From positions 4,402,001 through 4,466,000 of the forward strand of contig NZ_CP030051.1 in assembly GCF_004114975.1 (NCBI RefSeq): a DNA stretch of 64,000 nucleotides, read 5' to 3'. The stretch is from Bradyrhizobium guangdongense. Its GTDB lineage: Bacteria > Pseudomonadota > Alphaproteobacteria > Rhizobiales > Xanthobacteraceae. Position numbers and translations under genes: made by a program. Shown here in pieces: positions 42,199 through 50,765 of the stretch; position 1 is the stretch's first letter; the number at the start of each line of letters is the position of its first letter. Under the pieces are notes generated by a model, which had not been told where the DNA came from, searched no databases, and saw only the letters and a program-made list of their open reading frames with translations.

Positions 42199-44445
42199 CT
42201 ACGCAGCCACCACGCGCGGGGACGTCTCGGCGGCATCCGACGGCTGCACCGGCTTGCTCAGCATCGTCACCTCGCTGAAGCCGACCGCCTTCAACTGCTC
42301 GCACATCAGTGCGCGCGCGTCCGCCTCCATCGACGTGTCGGGCACCACGACGGCGCGGGCATTCGCCGTCAGCAGTTCGGCCGGCAGATCGGAGGCGCTG
42401 CCGGCGTCCAGGAGCACATGATCGTAGGCGCGCAGCAAGGCGTCAATCGCCAGCGTCACGCGCGGCGACTGCAGCAGGCTGCGGTCGAAGCCCGGACGGC
42501 CGGCCATGACGAGATGAAGCCGCGAGAGCTTGTCGCGCGTGATGACCTGCGCAAACGAGGCCTGCCCCTGCATCAACTCGGCAAGACCGGGGGCCGTCGG
42601 ATCGACGGATACCGCGGCGATCGTCGGCGAGGACGCCGTTAGATCGACGACGACCACGCGCGCATCGCGCGCGAGATGGCGGGCCAGCGTCAGCGTCGAC
42701 AGCGTGATGGCATCGCCGGGCGCGGTGCCGAGCACGGTGACCTTCTTCGCGCCCGCCCCCGCCGCAAGCAGGCTTTCCGCCAATTGTCCGATCTCGGCGA
42801 ATTCGCCGACCTCGATATCCGTCGTCAGCTCTGGCTGGAGCGGCGCCGGTTCGATCTCCACCGCCTCGACGACCGGCTCTCGGCGAACGACCGTCGGCGC
42901 GAGGGTGGCAACGGCGCGCGGCGCGGTCTGGCGCAGCAGCTCGCCGGTGACCACGAGACCGGACGACAGCAGCAGTGTCGCCAGCGTCGCGATCAACACG
43001 ATCGGCAGCTTCTTCGGATAGGCCGGCGTGTTGGAGACGATGCCACGCGAGATGATCCGTCCTTCGGTCGGCGCGGTGTCGATCGTCTCGCGGGTGTTGG
43101 CCTCGCGGTATTTGGCCAGATAGGTCTCGAGCAGATCACGCTGCGCCTTGGCCTCGCGCTCGAGCGCACGGAGCTGGACGTCCTGGCCGTTGGTCGAGGT
43201 CGCCTGCTTCTTGAGCTGCTCGAGACTCGCGGTCAGGCCGTCGACCCGCCCGCCCGCGATCCGCGCGTCGTTTTCGAGGGAGCGCGAGATCTTGGCTGCC
43301 TCGTCGCGGATCTGACCATCGAGGTCGCTGAGCTGGGCCTTCAGCTCCTTGATGCGCGGATGATTGCCGAGCAGCGTGGACGATTGTTCGGCGAGCTGGG
43401 CGCGCAGCGTCACCCGCTGCTCCGACAGCCGCCGCATCAGCTCGGAGTTCACGACCTCGGAGGCCTCGATCGGCTTGCCGCTCTGGAGCATCTCGCGGAT
43501 CAGCCGGGCCTTGGACTCGGCGTCCGCCTTCAGCGCGCGCGCATTGTTGAGCTGGGTGTTGACCTCACCCATCTGCTGGTTCGACAACGTGGTGTTGTTG
43601 GTGCCGACGAACAGCGACGATTTGGAACGGAAGTCCTCGACCTTGGCTTCGGCCTCGGAGACCTTCTTGCGCAGATTGTCGATCTCCCCGGCCAGCCACT
43701 GGCTGGCGTTGCGCGCCTGGTCCTGACGCGCAGCCTGCTGGAGCACGAGATAGCCGTCGGCGATCGAATTGGCGACGCGCGCGGCGAGCTCGGGGTCCTG
43801 CGACTGGAATTCGACCACGATCACGCGCGACTTGTCGACGGCATAGGCCTGAAGCCGATCGTAATAGGCGTCGAGCACGCGCTCTTCCGGGGTCATCGAG
43901 AACGGATCCCGACCGATGCCGACCAGCGCCGCGAGCGACTTCAGCGGCGAAACGCCCTGCAACACCGGATCGAATTCGGGGAGTTCCGCAAGCTTGTTCT
44001 TCTTGATGATCTCGCGCGCGAGGTCGCGCGACAACACGAGCTGAACCTGGCTGGTGACCGCCTCGGGGTCGAGCGCCTGCCGCTCCTCGGTGCTGCGGTC
44101 GCTGCTCGGCCGCAGGAAGACGTTCTCGCGACCGTCGATCAGGATACGCGCCTCGGATTTGTAGCGCGGCGTGATGAGATTGACGACAGCAACGGACGCG
44201 ACGAGGGCCAGCACCGTCGGCACGATGATCCAGCCGCGCTTGCGTGCGAGGGCGCCGCCGAGCGCGTGCAGATCGATGTCGCCGGATTCGACTGGCGCCG
44301 GTTTTGCGGCAAGCGGCGCCGGCTTGGCTTCAATGCGCGGCTTGGACTCAAGCTTGACTTCAGGCTTGACTTCAGACTTGGCCTTCGAAACGGCCCGCTC
44401 GATGACGGACTTGTCCTTGCCGGCACGCCAGAACGCTAAACGCAT
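42199..44445 (-). CDS. Wzz-type chain-length protein fused to a degenerate tyrosine-kinase (BY-kinase) domain
   Basis: Inner-membrane exopolysaccharide co-polymerase, 748 residues; start ATG 44445 follows GGGAG. A Lys/Glu/Pro-rich cytoplasmic lead (about 1-65) precedes TM1 (WIIVPTVLALVASVAVVNLIT). A long periplasmic coiled-coil region of GumC/ExoP type follows, then TM2 (LPIVLIATLATLLLSSGLVV, about 490) and a C-terminal kinase-like domain. There the Walker A position reads GTAPGDAITLST instead of a GxxxxGK[ST] loop: the Lys is missing. The Asp of Walker A' (VVVVDLT) and Walker B (HVLLDAG) remain, and there is no C-terminal Tyr cluster. Kinase activity is therefore unlikely. It faces the GT4 gene across a shared 200-base promoter region. 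Confidence 0.88.
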   Translation of the reverse strand: MRLAFWRAGKDKSVIERAVSKAKSEVKPEVKLESKPRIEAKPAPLAAKPAPVESGDIDLHALGGALARKRGWIIVPTVLALVASVAVVNLITPRYKSEARILIDGRENVFLRPSSDRSTEERQALDPEAVTSQVQLVLSRDLAREIIKKNKLAELPEFDPVLQGVSPLKSLAALVGIGRDPFSMTPEERVLDAYYDRLQAYAVDKSRVIVVEFQSQDPELAARVANSIADGYLVLQQAARQDQARNASQWLAGEIDNLRKKVSEAEAKVEDFRSKSSLFVGTNNTTLSNQQMGEVNTQLNNARALKADAESKARLIREMLQSGKPIEASEVVNSELMRRLSEQRVTLRAQLAEQSSTLLGNHPRIKELKAQLSDLDGQIRDEAAKISRSLENDARIAGGRVDGLTASLEQLKKQATSTNGQDVQLRALEREAKAQRDLLETYLAKYREANTRETIDTAPTEGRIISRGIVSNTPAYPKKLPIVLIATLATLLLSSGLVVTGELLRQTAPRAVATLAPTVVRREPVVEAVEIEPAPLQPELTTDIEVGEFAEIGQLAESLLAAGAGAKKVTVLGTAPGDAITLSTLTLARHLARDARVVVVDLTASSPTIAAVSVDPTAPGLAELMQGQASFAQVITRDKLSRLHLVMAGRPGFDRSLLQSPRVTLAIDALLRAYDHVLLDAGSASDLPAELLTANARAVVVPDTSMEADARALMCEQLKAVGFSEVTMLSKPVQPSDAAETSPRVVAA

Positions 44446-44647
44446 CGAACACTCCCGCAGGGGCAACGCCACTCATGTACCTCAATGCGGCCGATTACAC
44501 TCCATTAAGGTTGCCGCTGGGTTAATCTTGCCGTCGCACGGGCAGCGCACGCGCGTTCGTCACTCTTTGTTAACCACGAGGGCCCTTAATCCGCATCGAT
44601 ATTCGAGAACATTGTTCGGCACTCCTCGTTGAGCGCTGGTTTTGATC

Positions 44648-45781
44648 ATGCCCCCCTCTCCCGACCAGCCGCTTCGCATTCTTCACGCCGTGCGCGCTCC
44701 CGTGGGCGGCATCATCCGCCATATCCTCGACCTCGCCAATGGCCAAGTCGATCGCGGCCATCATGTCGGGATTCTCGCCGACAGCCTCACCGGCGGTGAG
44801 CGGGCCGACAAAGCCCTGGCCGAAATTGCGCCACGGCTGAAGCTTGGTGTGCATCGGCTCGCGATCCGCCGCGAACCGTCGCCGGAGGATTTTCTGGTCT
44901 GGCTGCGCATGCGCCGCCTCATCGCCACGCTCAAGCCCGACGTCATGCACGGCCACGGCGCCAAGGCTGGCGCCTTCGTTCGCATGCGCCGGCGCACCGA
45001 CGACGCCATCCGCATCTACACCCCGCATGGTGGCTCGCTGCACTATCCGCTCAACACCCTGAAGGGCGAGTTCTACGCGCGGCTCGAGCGCACGCTGATG
45101 GATTCGACCGATCTGTTCCTGTTCGAGAGCGCCTTCGCCCGCGACACCTATCAGCGCATCGTCGGCACTCCCAAGGGCGTCGCGCACTGCGTCTTCAACG
45201 GCGTGACGCCCGAGGAGTTCGAGCCGGTCGACATCGCTGATGACGCCACCGACCTCGCCTATGTCGGCGAGTTCAGGCACATCAAGGGCGCCGATCTGCT
45301 GGTCGACGCGGTCGCGCGGTTGCATCAGAACGGCAAGAAGATCACGCTGACGCTCGGGGGCGATGGCGAGGAATCGGCGGCGCTGAAGGCGCAGGTCGAA
45401 AGGCTCGGCCTGACGGACGCGATCCGCTTCGTCGGCCACGTCAAGGCCCGCTACGGCTTCTCCAAAGGCCGGCTGCTGGTCGTGCCCTCGCGCGGCGATT
45501 CCATGCCTTATGTCGTGATCGAGGCCGGGGCGGCCGGGATTCCCATGATTGCGGCACGCGTCGGCGGCATCCCCGAGATCTTCGGCCCCGAGAACCCGGC
45601 TTTGTTTGCGCCCAGCGATGCCGAGGCCATGGCCGAGGCGATCGCGACCGCCCTCGCCGATGTGAAGGAGACGGCGCAGCGCGCCTCCGCCCTGCGCCAA
45701 CGCATCTCGGCGCATTTCTCCCAGCAGGCGATGGTCGAAGGCGTGCTCGCCGGGTACCGCGAAGCATTTGCAAAACATTAA
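44648..45781 (+). CDS. GT4-family glycosyltransferase
   Basis: Adds a sugar from a nucleotide-sugar donor to a growing lipid-linked glycan. The 377-residue GT-B protein has the N-terminal ILHAVRAPVGGIIRHILDLA, DVMHGHGAKAGAF, and the C-terminal donor site LAYVGEFRHIKGADLLVDAVARL, LTLGGDGEES, VVPSRGDSMPYVVIEAGAAGIPMIAARVGGIPEIF with the E-x7-E region. ATG 44648 is chosen, a TTG at 44642 being the alternative; the ribosome site is weak. It heads the plus-strand half of the exopolysaccharide locus, 120 bases before the phosphoglycosyltransferase gene. Confidence 0.92.
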   Translation: MPPSPDQPLRILHAVRAPVGGIIRHILDLANGQVDRGHHVGILADSLTGGERADKALAEIAPRLKLGVHRLAIRREPSPEDFLVWLRMRRLIATLKPDVMHGHGAKAGAFVRMRRRTDDAIRIYTPHGGSLHYPLNTLKGEFYARLERTLMDSTDLFLFESAFARDTYQRIVGTPKGVAHCVFNGVTPEEFEPVDIADDATDLAYVGEFRHIKGADLLVDAVARLHQNGKKITLTLGGDGEESAALKAQVERLGLTDAIRFVGHVKARYGFSKGRLLVVPSRGDSMPYVVIEAGAAGIPMIAARVGGIPEIFGPENPALFAPSDAEAMAEAIATALADVKETAQRASALRQRISAHFSQQAMVEGVLAGYREAFAKH

Positions 45782-45901
45782 CCATCCTTAAGCCGGCTTT
45801 AGAGAATCTTCCGATTTGTCCGATAATCGACGTGCCAGGGGATGCATGCCCGGGGGCGTCAAGGCTGCGCCCACGGGGCCTTGGAATGGACGTAGACGCC
45901 C

Positions 45902-47449
45902 GTGGAACCGCTCAACGCACGCTCGATGCTCGATGCCGCGACCAGCGCCGCGGCCAAGCCGGCTGAGCAACCTTTTGTCGAACGCCGCCGCCGCCTGACG
46001 CCTGCTGCACTCGAGGTCGTCAACCAGAAGGTCGCCCGCGCCTATTCGCCGATCGTGATCACCGGCATCGCGCGAGCCGTCGATTTTGTCCTGCTGAGCG
46101 CGGTCGGCATCGCGGTCTATCTCGGCTACGTCATGCCGCTCGCCGGCTTCAGCTGGCTTTATCCGATCGAGATCGTCGCCGTCGCGGTCGCCGCCGTGGT
46201 CTGCTTCCAGGCGGCGGACATTTATCAGGTGCAGCTGTTCCGCGGACAACTCCGGCAAATGACGCGGATGATCTCGTCCTGGTCGTTCGTCTTCCTGATG
46301 TTCATCGGCATCTCCTTCTTCGCCAAGTTCGGCAGCGAAATCTCGCGGCTGTGGCTGGCCGCCTTCTACTTCCTCGGCCTCGCCGCGCTGGTTGCCGAGC
46401 GCCTCGTGCTGCGTTCGCTGGTTCGCAGCTGGGCGCGCCAGGGCCGGCTCGATCGCCGCACCATCATCGTCGGCTCCGACCACAATGGCGAGCAGCTGGT
46501 CGAAGCGCTGAAGGCGCAGGAGGATTCCGACATCCACGTGCTCGGCGTGTTCGACGACCGCAACGACAGCCGCGCGCTGGACACCTGTGCCGGTGCACGC
46601 AAGCTCGGCAAGGTCGACGACATCGTCGAATTCGCCCGCCGCACCCGCGTCGATCTGGTGCTGTTCGCCCTGCCGATCTCGGCGGAGACGCGCATCCTGG
46701 AGATGCTGAAGAAGCTCTGGGTGCTGCCGGTCGATATCCGTCTGTCCGCCCACACCAACAAGCTGCGCTTCCGCCCCCGCTCCTACTCCTACCTCGGCAA
46801 GGTGCCGACGCTCGACGTGTTCGAGGCGCCGATCACCGACTGGGACCTGGTGATGAAATGGCTGTTCGACCGCGTCGTCGGCAGCCTCGCGTTGCTCGCC
46901 GCATTGCCGGTCATGGCGCTGGTTGCGGTGGCGGTGAAACTCGACAGCCCGGGGCCGGTGCTGTTCCGGCAGAAGCGCTTCGGTTTCAACAATGAGCGCA
47001 TCGACGTCTACAAGTTCCGCTCGATGTATCATCACCAGGCGGACCCGACGGCCTCGAAAGTCGTGACCAAGAACGATCCGCGCGTCACCCGCGTCGGCCG
47101 CTTCATCCGCAAGACCAGCCTTGACGAATTGCCGCAGCTCTTCAACGTGGTCTTCGCGGGCAATCTCTCGCTGGTCGGTCCGCGTCCGCACGCCGTCCAG
47201 GGCAAGCTCCAGAGCCGGCTGTTCGACGAGGCCGTCGACGGCTATTTCGCCCGCCACCGCGTCAAGCCCGGCATCACCGGCTGGGCCCAGATCAACGGCT
47301 GGCGCGGCGAGATCGACAACGAAGAGAAGATCCAGAAGCGCGTCGAGTTCGACCTCTATTACATCGAGAACTGGTCGGTGCTGTTCGACCTCGTCATTCT
47401 CCTGAAGACGCCGCTCTCGCTGCTGACGAAGAACGAGAACGCGTATTGA
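45902..47449 (+). CDS. Undecaprenyl-phosphate glucose phosphotransferase (polyisoprenyl-phosphate hexose-1-phosphate transferase)
   Basis: Starts exopolysaccharide repeat synthesis by moving hexose-1-phosphate from UDP-sugar to undecaprenyl phosphate. The 515-residue product has an N-terminal four- to five-helix membrane part (50-185), a CoA-binding-like Rossmann linker ([20 protein letters not shown]), a further helix at about 320, and the catalytic domain with [44 protein letters not shown] and [14 protein letters not shown] 45902 is taken as start; ATG 45929 is possible. The family is called WcaJ, WbaP or PssY in other species. Confidence 0.94.
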   Translation: MEPLNARSMLDAATSAAAKPAEQPFVERRRRLTPAALEVVNQKVARAYSPIVITGIARAVDFVLLSAVGIAVYLGYVMPLAGFSWLYPIEIVAVAVAAVVCFQAADIYQVQLFRGQLRQMTRMISSWSFVFLMFIGISFFAKFGSEISRLWLAAFYFLGLAALVAERLVLRSLVRSWARQGRLDRRTIIVGSDHNGEQLVEALKAQEDSDIHVLGVFDDRNDSRALDTCAGARKLGKVDDIVEFARRTRVDLVLFALPISAETRILEMLKKLWVLPVDIRLSAHTNKLRFRPRSYSYLGKVPTLDVFEAPITDWDLVMKWLFDRVVGSLALLAALPVMALVAVAVKLDSPGPVLFRQKRFGFNNERIDVYKFRSMYHHQADPTASKVVTKNDPRVTRVGRFIRKTSLDELPQLFNVVFAGNLSLVGPRPHAVQGKLQSRLFDEAVDGYFARHRVKPGITGWAQINGWRGEIDNEEKIQKRVEFDLYYIENWSVLFDLVILLKTPLSLLTKNENAY

Positions 47450-47469
47450 GTTTGCTGACGCCGAGCCTC

Positions 47470-47575
47470 GCTGTCATCGCCCGGCTTGGCCGGGCGAACC
47501 AGTAATCACCGGCAGGAGAGCCTGCCACGACGGCACGGAGTACTGGATGCCCGGGTCAAGCCGGGGCATGACAGC
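47470..47575. repeat. Palindromic intergenic repeat (GCTGTCAT family)
   Basis: A 106-base element with ends GCTGTCAT and ATGACAGC. It includes an inner hairpin GCCCGGCTTGGCCGGGC, and paired CCAGTA/TACTGG motifs. It sits between two exopolysaccharide genes and is typical of Bradyrhizobium intergenic repeats. Confidence 0.75.
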
Positions 47576-47608
47576 GGAAGTTGTGTGCACGAATAGCGTG
47601 AGCGTGTG

Positions 47609-48865
47609 ATGGCGTATGCGGCGACAGCCGGTGGAATGAAGATAGCCGCACCGGCTGCGCCCGGCGTCCTGGCCCTTCAGCGCGCGCTGGTGTGGCTGGT
47701 CGGGGCCTCAGGCGCGATCGTCTTCATCGAGCCAAGTCCCTACGAGATCGCGACGCTGCTCGCCACGGTGATCTTCTTCGCCACCGGCTTGCGATTGCGG
47801 CTGGTGCTGATGCCGCTGGTGCTCGCCCTCGTCCTGCTCAATGTCGGCTACACCATCAGTGCGATCCCGCTGCTCGATCAGTCCGAGGTCGCAAGCTGGA
47901 TCGCGACCTCCTGGTACATGGCGGTGACCGTGGTGTTCTTCGCCATGATCACGTCGGAGGACACGGCGGCACGGCTCGACATGCTGCGCCGCGGCCTGGT
48001 GGTCGGCGCGATGGTTGCCTCGCTCTCGGCGATCGCCGGATATTTCAATTTCGTTCCGGGCGGCCACGACCTGCTGACGCTCTACGAGCGTGCGCGCGGC
48101 ACGTTCAAGGACCCGAACGTGCTCGGCGCCTTCCTGATCCTGCCGGCGCTGTTTGCGCTCCAGAGCGTGGTCTCGGACAAGCCGGCAAAGGCGTTCCGCA
48201 ACCTCATCGCCTTCGGCATCATGTCGCTGGCGATTCTGCTCGCCTTCTCGCGCGCCGCCTGGGGCGGGCTGGTCCTGACCGCCGCCTTCATGCTGGCGCT
48301 GATGGTCTTGACCAGCCGCACCAACGCGCAGCGCTCGCGCATCATCATCATGGCCGTCATGGCGGTCGTGCTGGGCCTCGCGCTGATCGCGGTGCTGCTG
48401 TCGTTCGACTCTATTGCCGAGATGTTCAAGCAGCGCGCGAGCTTCGACCAGAGCTACGACGAAGGCCGCTTCGGCCGCTTCGGCCGGCATATCCTGGGTG
48501 CGGAGATGGCGCTCGACCTGCCGTTCGGCATCGGTCCCCTGCAATTCCACCGCTTCTTCCCCGAAGACACCCACAATTCCTATCTGAATGCCTTCATGTC
48601 GGGGGGCTGGCTCTCCGGCGTTTGCTATCCCGCGCTGGTCTTCACCACCGTGATCACGGGCTTCCGGCACATCTTCGTCCGCGTGCCCTGGCAGCGCGCC
48701 TATCTCGCGGTGTTCTCGGCCTTCGTCGGCACTGTCGGCGAAAGCTTCGTGATCGACACAGACCACTGGCGGCATTTCTGGATGATGCTGGGCGCGATGT
48801 GGGGCATGATCGCGGCCGCGCAGGCCTACAAGATCACGGCTTCGGACGACGCTTCTTCAGCTTGA
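47609..48865 (+). CDS. Wzy/O-antigen ligase-like polysaccharide polymerase
   Basis: A 418-residue protein with about ten transmembrane segments, expected to polymerise lipid-linked repeat units in the periplasm. The Wzy/WaaL signature is in the ARGTFKDPNVLGAFLILPALFAL segment (about 165-185) and in the periplasmic loop PEDTHNSYLNAFMSGGW (H at about 325). GTG 47606 or ATG 47609 are both possible. It is the last gene of the exopolysaccharide locus and its 3' end overlaps the convergent MarR gene by 32 bases. No Wzx flippase is visible nearby. Confidence 0.87.
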   Translation: MAYAATAGGMKIAAPAAPGVLALQRALVWLVGASGAIVFIEPSPYEIATLLATVIFFATGLRLRLVLMPLVLALVLLNVGYTISAIPLLDQSEVASWIATSWYMAVTVVFFAMITSEDTAARLDMLRRGLVVGAMVASLSAIAGYFNFVPGGHDLLTLYERARGTFKDPNVLGAFLILPALFALQSVVSDKPAKAFRNLIAFGIMSLAILLAFSRAAWGGLVLTAAFMLALMVLTSRTNAQRSRIIIMAVMAVVLGLALIAVLLSFDSIAEMFKQRASFDQSYDEGRFGRFGRHILGAEMALDLPFGIGPLQFHRFFPEDTHNSYLNAFMSGGWLSGVCYPALVFTTVITGFRHIFVRVPWQRAYLAVFSAFVGTVGESFVIDTDHWRHFWMMLGAMWGMIAAAQAYKITASDDASSA

Positions 48866-49373
48866 GATCGGGACGCTTCTCCGGCGGCGTATCAAGCAGG
48901 GTCTTCAGCGCCGCGGTCGCCGCGACCACGCCCTTGTAACCTTCATTGGCGAAACGCAGCAGCAGCCGCAGTTCCTCGTCGGAGTAGCCACTGAACACCT
49001 TCTCCAGCGCCTGCTGCATCGGCACGTAGAGCTGACCGATCTTCATGGCAGTCTCCGGCACGACGGCGATGTAGACCTTGCGGCGATCGGCCTCATCACG
49101 CTCCCGCCGCACCAGCCCTGCCTTCTCCAGTCGGTCGACCACGCCGGTGATGGCCCCGGTCGTGAGGCCCGTCACTTCGGCGAGGCGGCCTGCAGTCACG
49201 CGACCCTCGAGATAAAGAATGTCCATGCATTCGAGATCGGAATTGGCAATCCCGGCGACGTTCGCAACGGTTTGCCCATAGAGCACGCCCTGCGCGGACG
49301 AGCGCCGCATCGCCTCTTCCAGTTCCCCCAGCAACGCCGCGCGCGCCTTCGTCCTTGACAAGGCCGACCTCAT
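48834..49373 (-). CDS. MarR-family transcription regulator
   Basis: Winged-helix dimer that usually represses a neighbouring gene until a small phenolic ligand binds. The 179-residue product has NSDLECMDILYLEGRVTAGRLAEVTGLTTGAITGVVDRLEKAGLVRRERDEADRRKVYIAVV, read here as helix-turn-helix plus wing. Its C-terminal extension is Lys/Arg-rich. ATG 49373 has no ribosome site and lies inside the operator-like repeats; an internal ATG at 49310 after GGAAGAGG may be the true start. It is divergent from an FAD monooxygenase that is its likely target. Confidence 0.88.
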   Translation of the reverse strand: MRSALSRTKARAALLGELEEAMRRSSAQGVLYGQTVANVAGIANSDLECMDILYLEGRVTAGRLAEVTGLTTGAITGVVDRLEKAGLVRRERDEADRRKVYIAVVPETAMKIGQLYVPMQQALEKVFSGYSDEELRLLLRFANEGYKGVVAATAALKTLLDTPPEKRPDLKLKKRRPKP

Positions 49374-49405
49374 ATCTTAGTCGATATATATCTTAGTCAC
49401 TAAGA
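49372..49405. promoter_or_regulatory. Operator-like repeats between MarR and the FAD monooxygenase
   Basis: ATATCTTAGTC occurs twice, 16 bases apart (49372-49382 and 49388-49398). The second copy is the left half of a perfect 15-base palindrome TCTTAGTCACTAAGA (49391-49405). Such symmetric sites in a divergent MarR promoter are the normal binding sites of the regulator. Binding is inferred. Confidence 0.6.
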
Positions 49406-49458
49406 GATTTAGCGACCGTAATTTCTCCTAGCACCACGGAAACGTCGGGAGCAAGCCA

Positions 49459-50655
49459 ATGCCTCATCGTCCCCGCAAGGCCCTGATTATCGGCGCCGGC
49501 ATCGCCGGGCCCGTCGCCGCGATCCTGCTGCGCCGCGCCGGCATCGAATCGGCAATCTATGAAGCCTGGCCCTACGCGAAGGGCAGCGGCGGCGGGCTGC
49601 AGATCGCGCCGAACGGCATGCATGTGATGGACGAGATCGGGCTCGCGGACGAGTTGATCAGCCGCGGCTCGATCGCGGAATCCTTCGACTTCTATTCGCA
49701 AGGCGGTGACAAGCTCGGCTCGATCAACCGCGACATGGAACGGCGGTTTGGCCAGCCGGCCGTCAATATCTGCCGCGCGGCGCTGAACGAGATTCTTATC
49801 GACAAGGCCTGGTGCGCCTGCGTCTCGCTCTATTTCGACAAGCGCCTGATCAAGATCGAGGATCGCGGCGACCAGCCTGTTATCGCCTATTTCGCCGACG
49901 GCACCACCGCCGAGGGCGACTTCCTGATCGGCGCCGACGGCGTGCATTCGGTCACGCGGCGCCAGGTGGTGCCTGATGGTCCGAAACCCTTCAACACCGG
50001 CCTGATCGGCTTTGGCGGCTTCGTGCCGCACGCCGTGCTTGACGGAAGGCCGGTCGGCCGCCACGTCGAGACCACGTTCGGGCAGAGCGGCTTCTTCGGT
50101 TACGGCTATTGCAGCCCGGATCCGAAGCACGGCGTGATGTGGTGGAGCACGCAGCCGGCGCATGGCATGGACGCCGCGACGTTCCGCGCCCTCGATCAGC
50201 GCACGCTGAAGCAGCATCTGCGCGGCTTCCATCACGGCTGGCACGATCCCATCCCCGCCATCATCGATGCGGCCGAGAACATCATAGTCACCGACACGCT
50301 CGACGTCGCGACCCTGCCGACCTGGTCGCGCAAGCGCTCGCTCCTGATCGGCGATGCCGCGCATGCGACGAGCCCCCATGCCGGCCAGGGCGCTTCGCTG
50401 GCGCTGGAAGATGCGATGCGGCTCGCCCGCCTGATGCAGGAGGGCCAGGAGCTCACCGCCACGTTCCAGGCCTTCGAGGCCGAGCGCCGACCGCGCGCGG
50501 AAAAGATCGTTGCCATCGCCCGCCGCAACGGCAACAACAAGCGCGAATTCAGCGCCACCGGCGCGTGGATACGCAATCAGATGATCAAACTGCTGTTGCC
50601 GCTGGGATCGAAGGGCATGGATTTCATGTACGCCTATGACGCGCGGGCGGCGTAA
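49459..50655 (+). CDS. FAD-dependent aromatic monooxygenase (PHBH/salicylate hydroxylase type)
   Basis: Flavoprotein hydroxylase using NAD(P)H and oxygen, 398 residues. The ADP-binding fold IIGAGIAGPVAAILLRRAGI is at the N-terminus. DFLIGADGVHSVTRRQVV is the DG motif, and SLLIGDAAHATSPHAGQGASLALEDAMRLA is the GD motif binding the ribityl chain, all intact. Divergent transcription from a MarR gene with an operator-like palindrome between suggests induction by its aromatic substrate. That substrate cannot be named. Confidence 0.92.
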   Translation: MPHRPRKALIIGAGIAGPVAAILLRRAGIESAIYEAWPYAKGSGGGLQIAPNGMHVMDEIGLADELISRGSIAESFDFYSQGGDKLGSINRDMERRFGQPAVNICRAALNEILIDKAWCACVSLYFDKRLIKIEDRGDQPVIAYFADGTTAEGDFLIGADGVHSVTRRQVVPDGPKPFNTGLIGFGGFVPHAVLDGRPVGRHVETTFGQSGFFGYGYCSPDPKHGVMWWSTQPAHGMDAATFRALDQRTLKQHLRGFHHGWHDPIPAIIDAAENIIVTDTLDVATLPTWSRKRSLLIGDAAHATSPHAGQGASLALEDAMRLARLMQEGQELTATFQAFEAERRPRAEKIVAIARRNGNNKREFSATGAWIRNQMIKLLLPLGSKGMDFMYAYDARAA

Positions 50656-50668
50656 CAGAAACGGTGCC

Positions 50669-50756
50669 GTAGGGTGTGCAAAGGCGCAACGCGCCGTGCC
50701 CACCATCTCTCTCCAAGCGTGACAACGGCGGGCACGCTTCGCTTTGCCCCCCTACG
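50669..50756. repeat. Palindromic intergenic repeat (CGTAGGG family)
   Basis: Inverted ends CGTAGGG and CCCTACG, with inner arms TGCAAAGGCGCAACGCGCCGTGCC and GGGCACGCTTCGCTTTGCCC as imperfect complements. It sits between convergent genes. This matches a repeat often seen in Bradyrhizobium intergenic DNA. Confidence 0.7.
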
Positions 50757-50765
50757 AGAGCTGAC

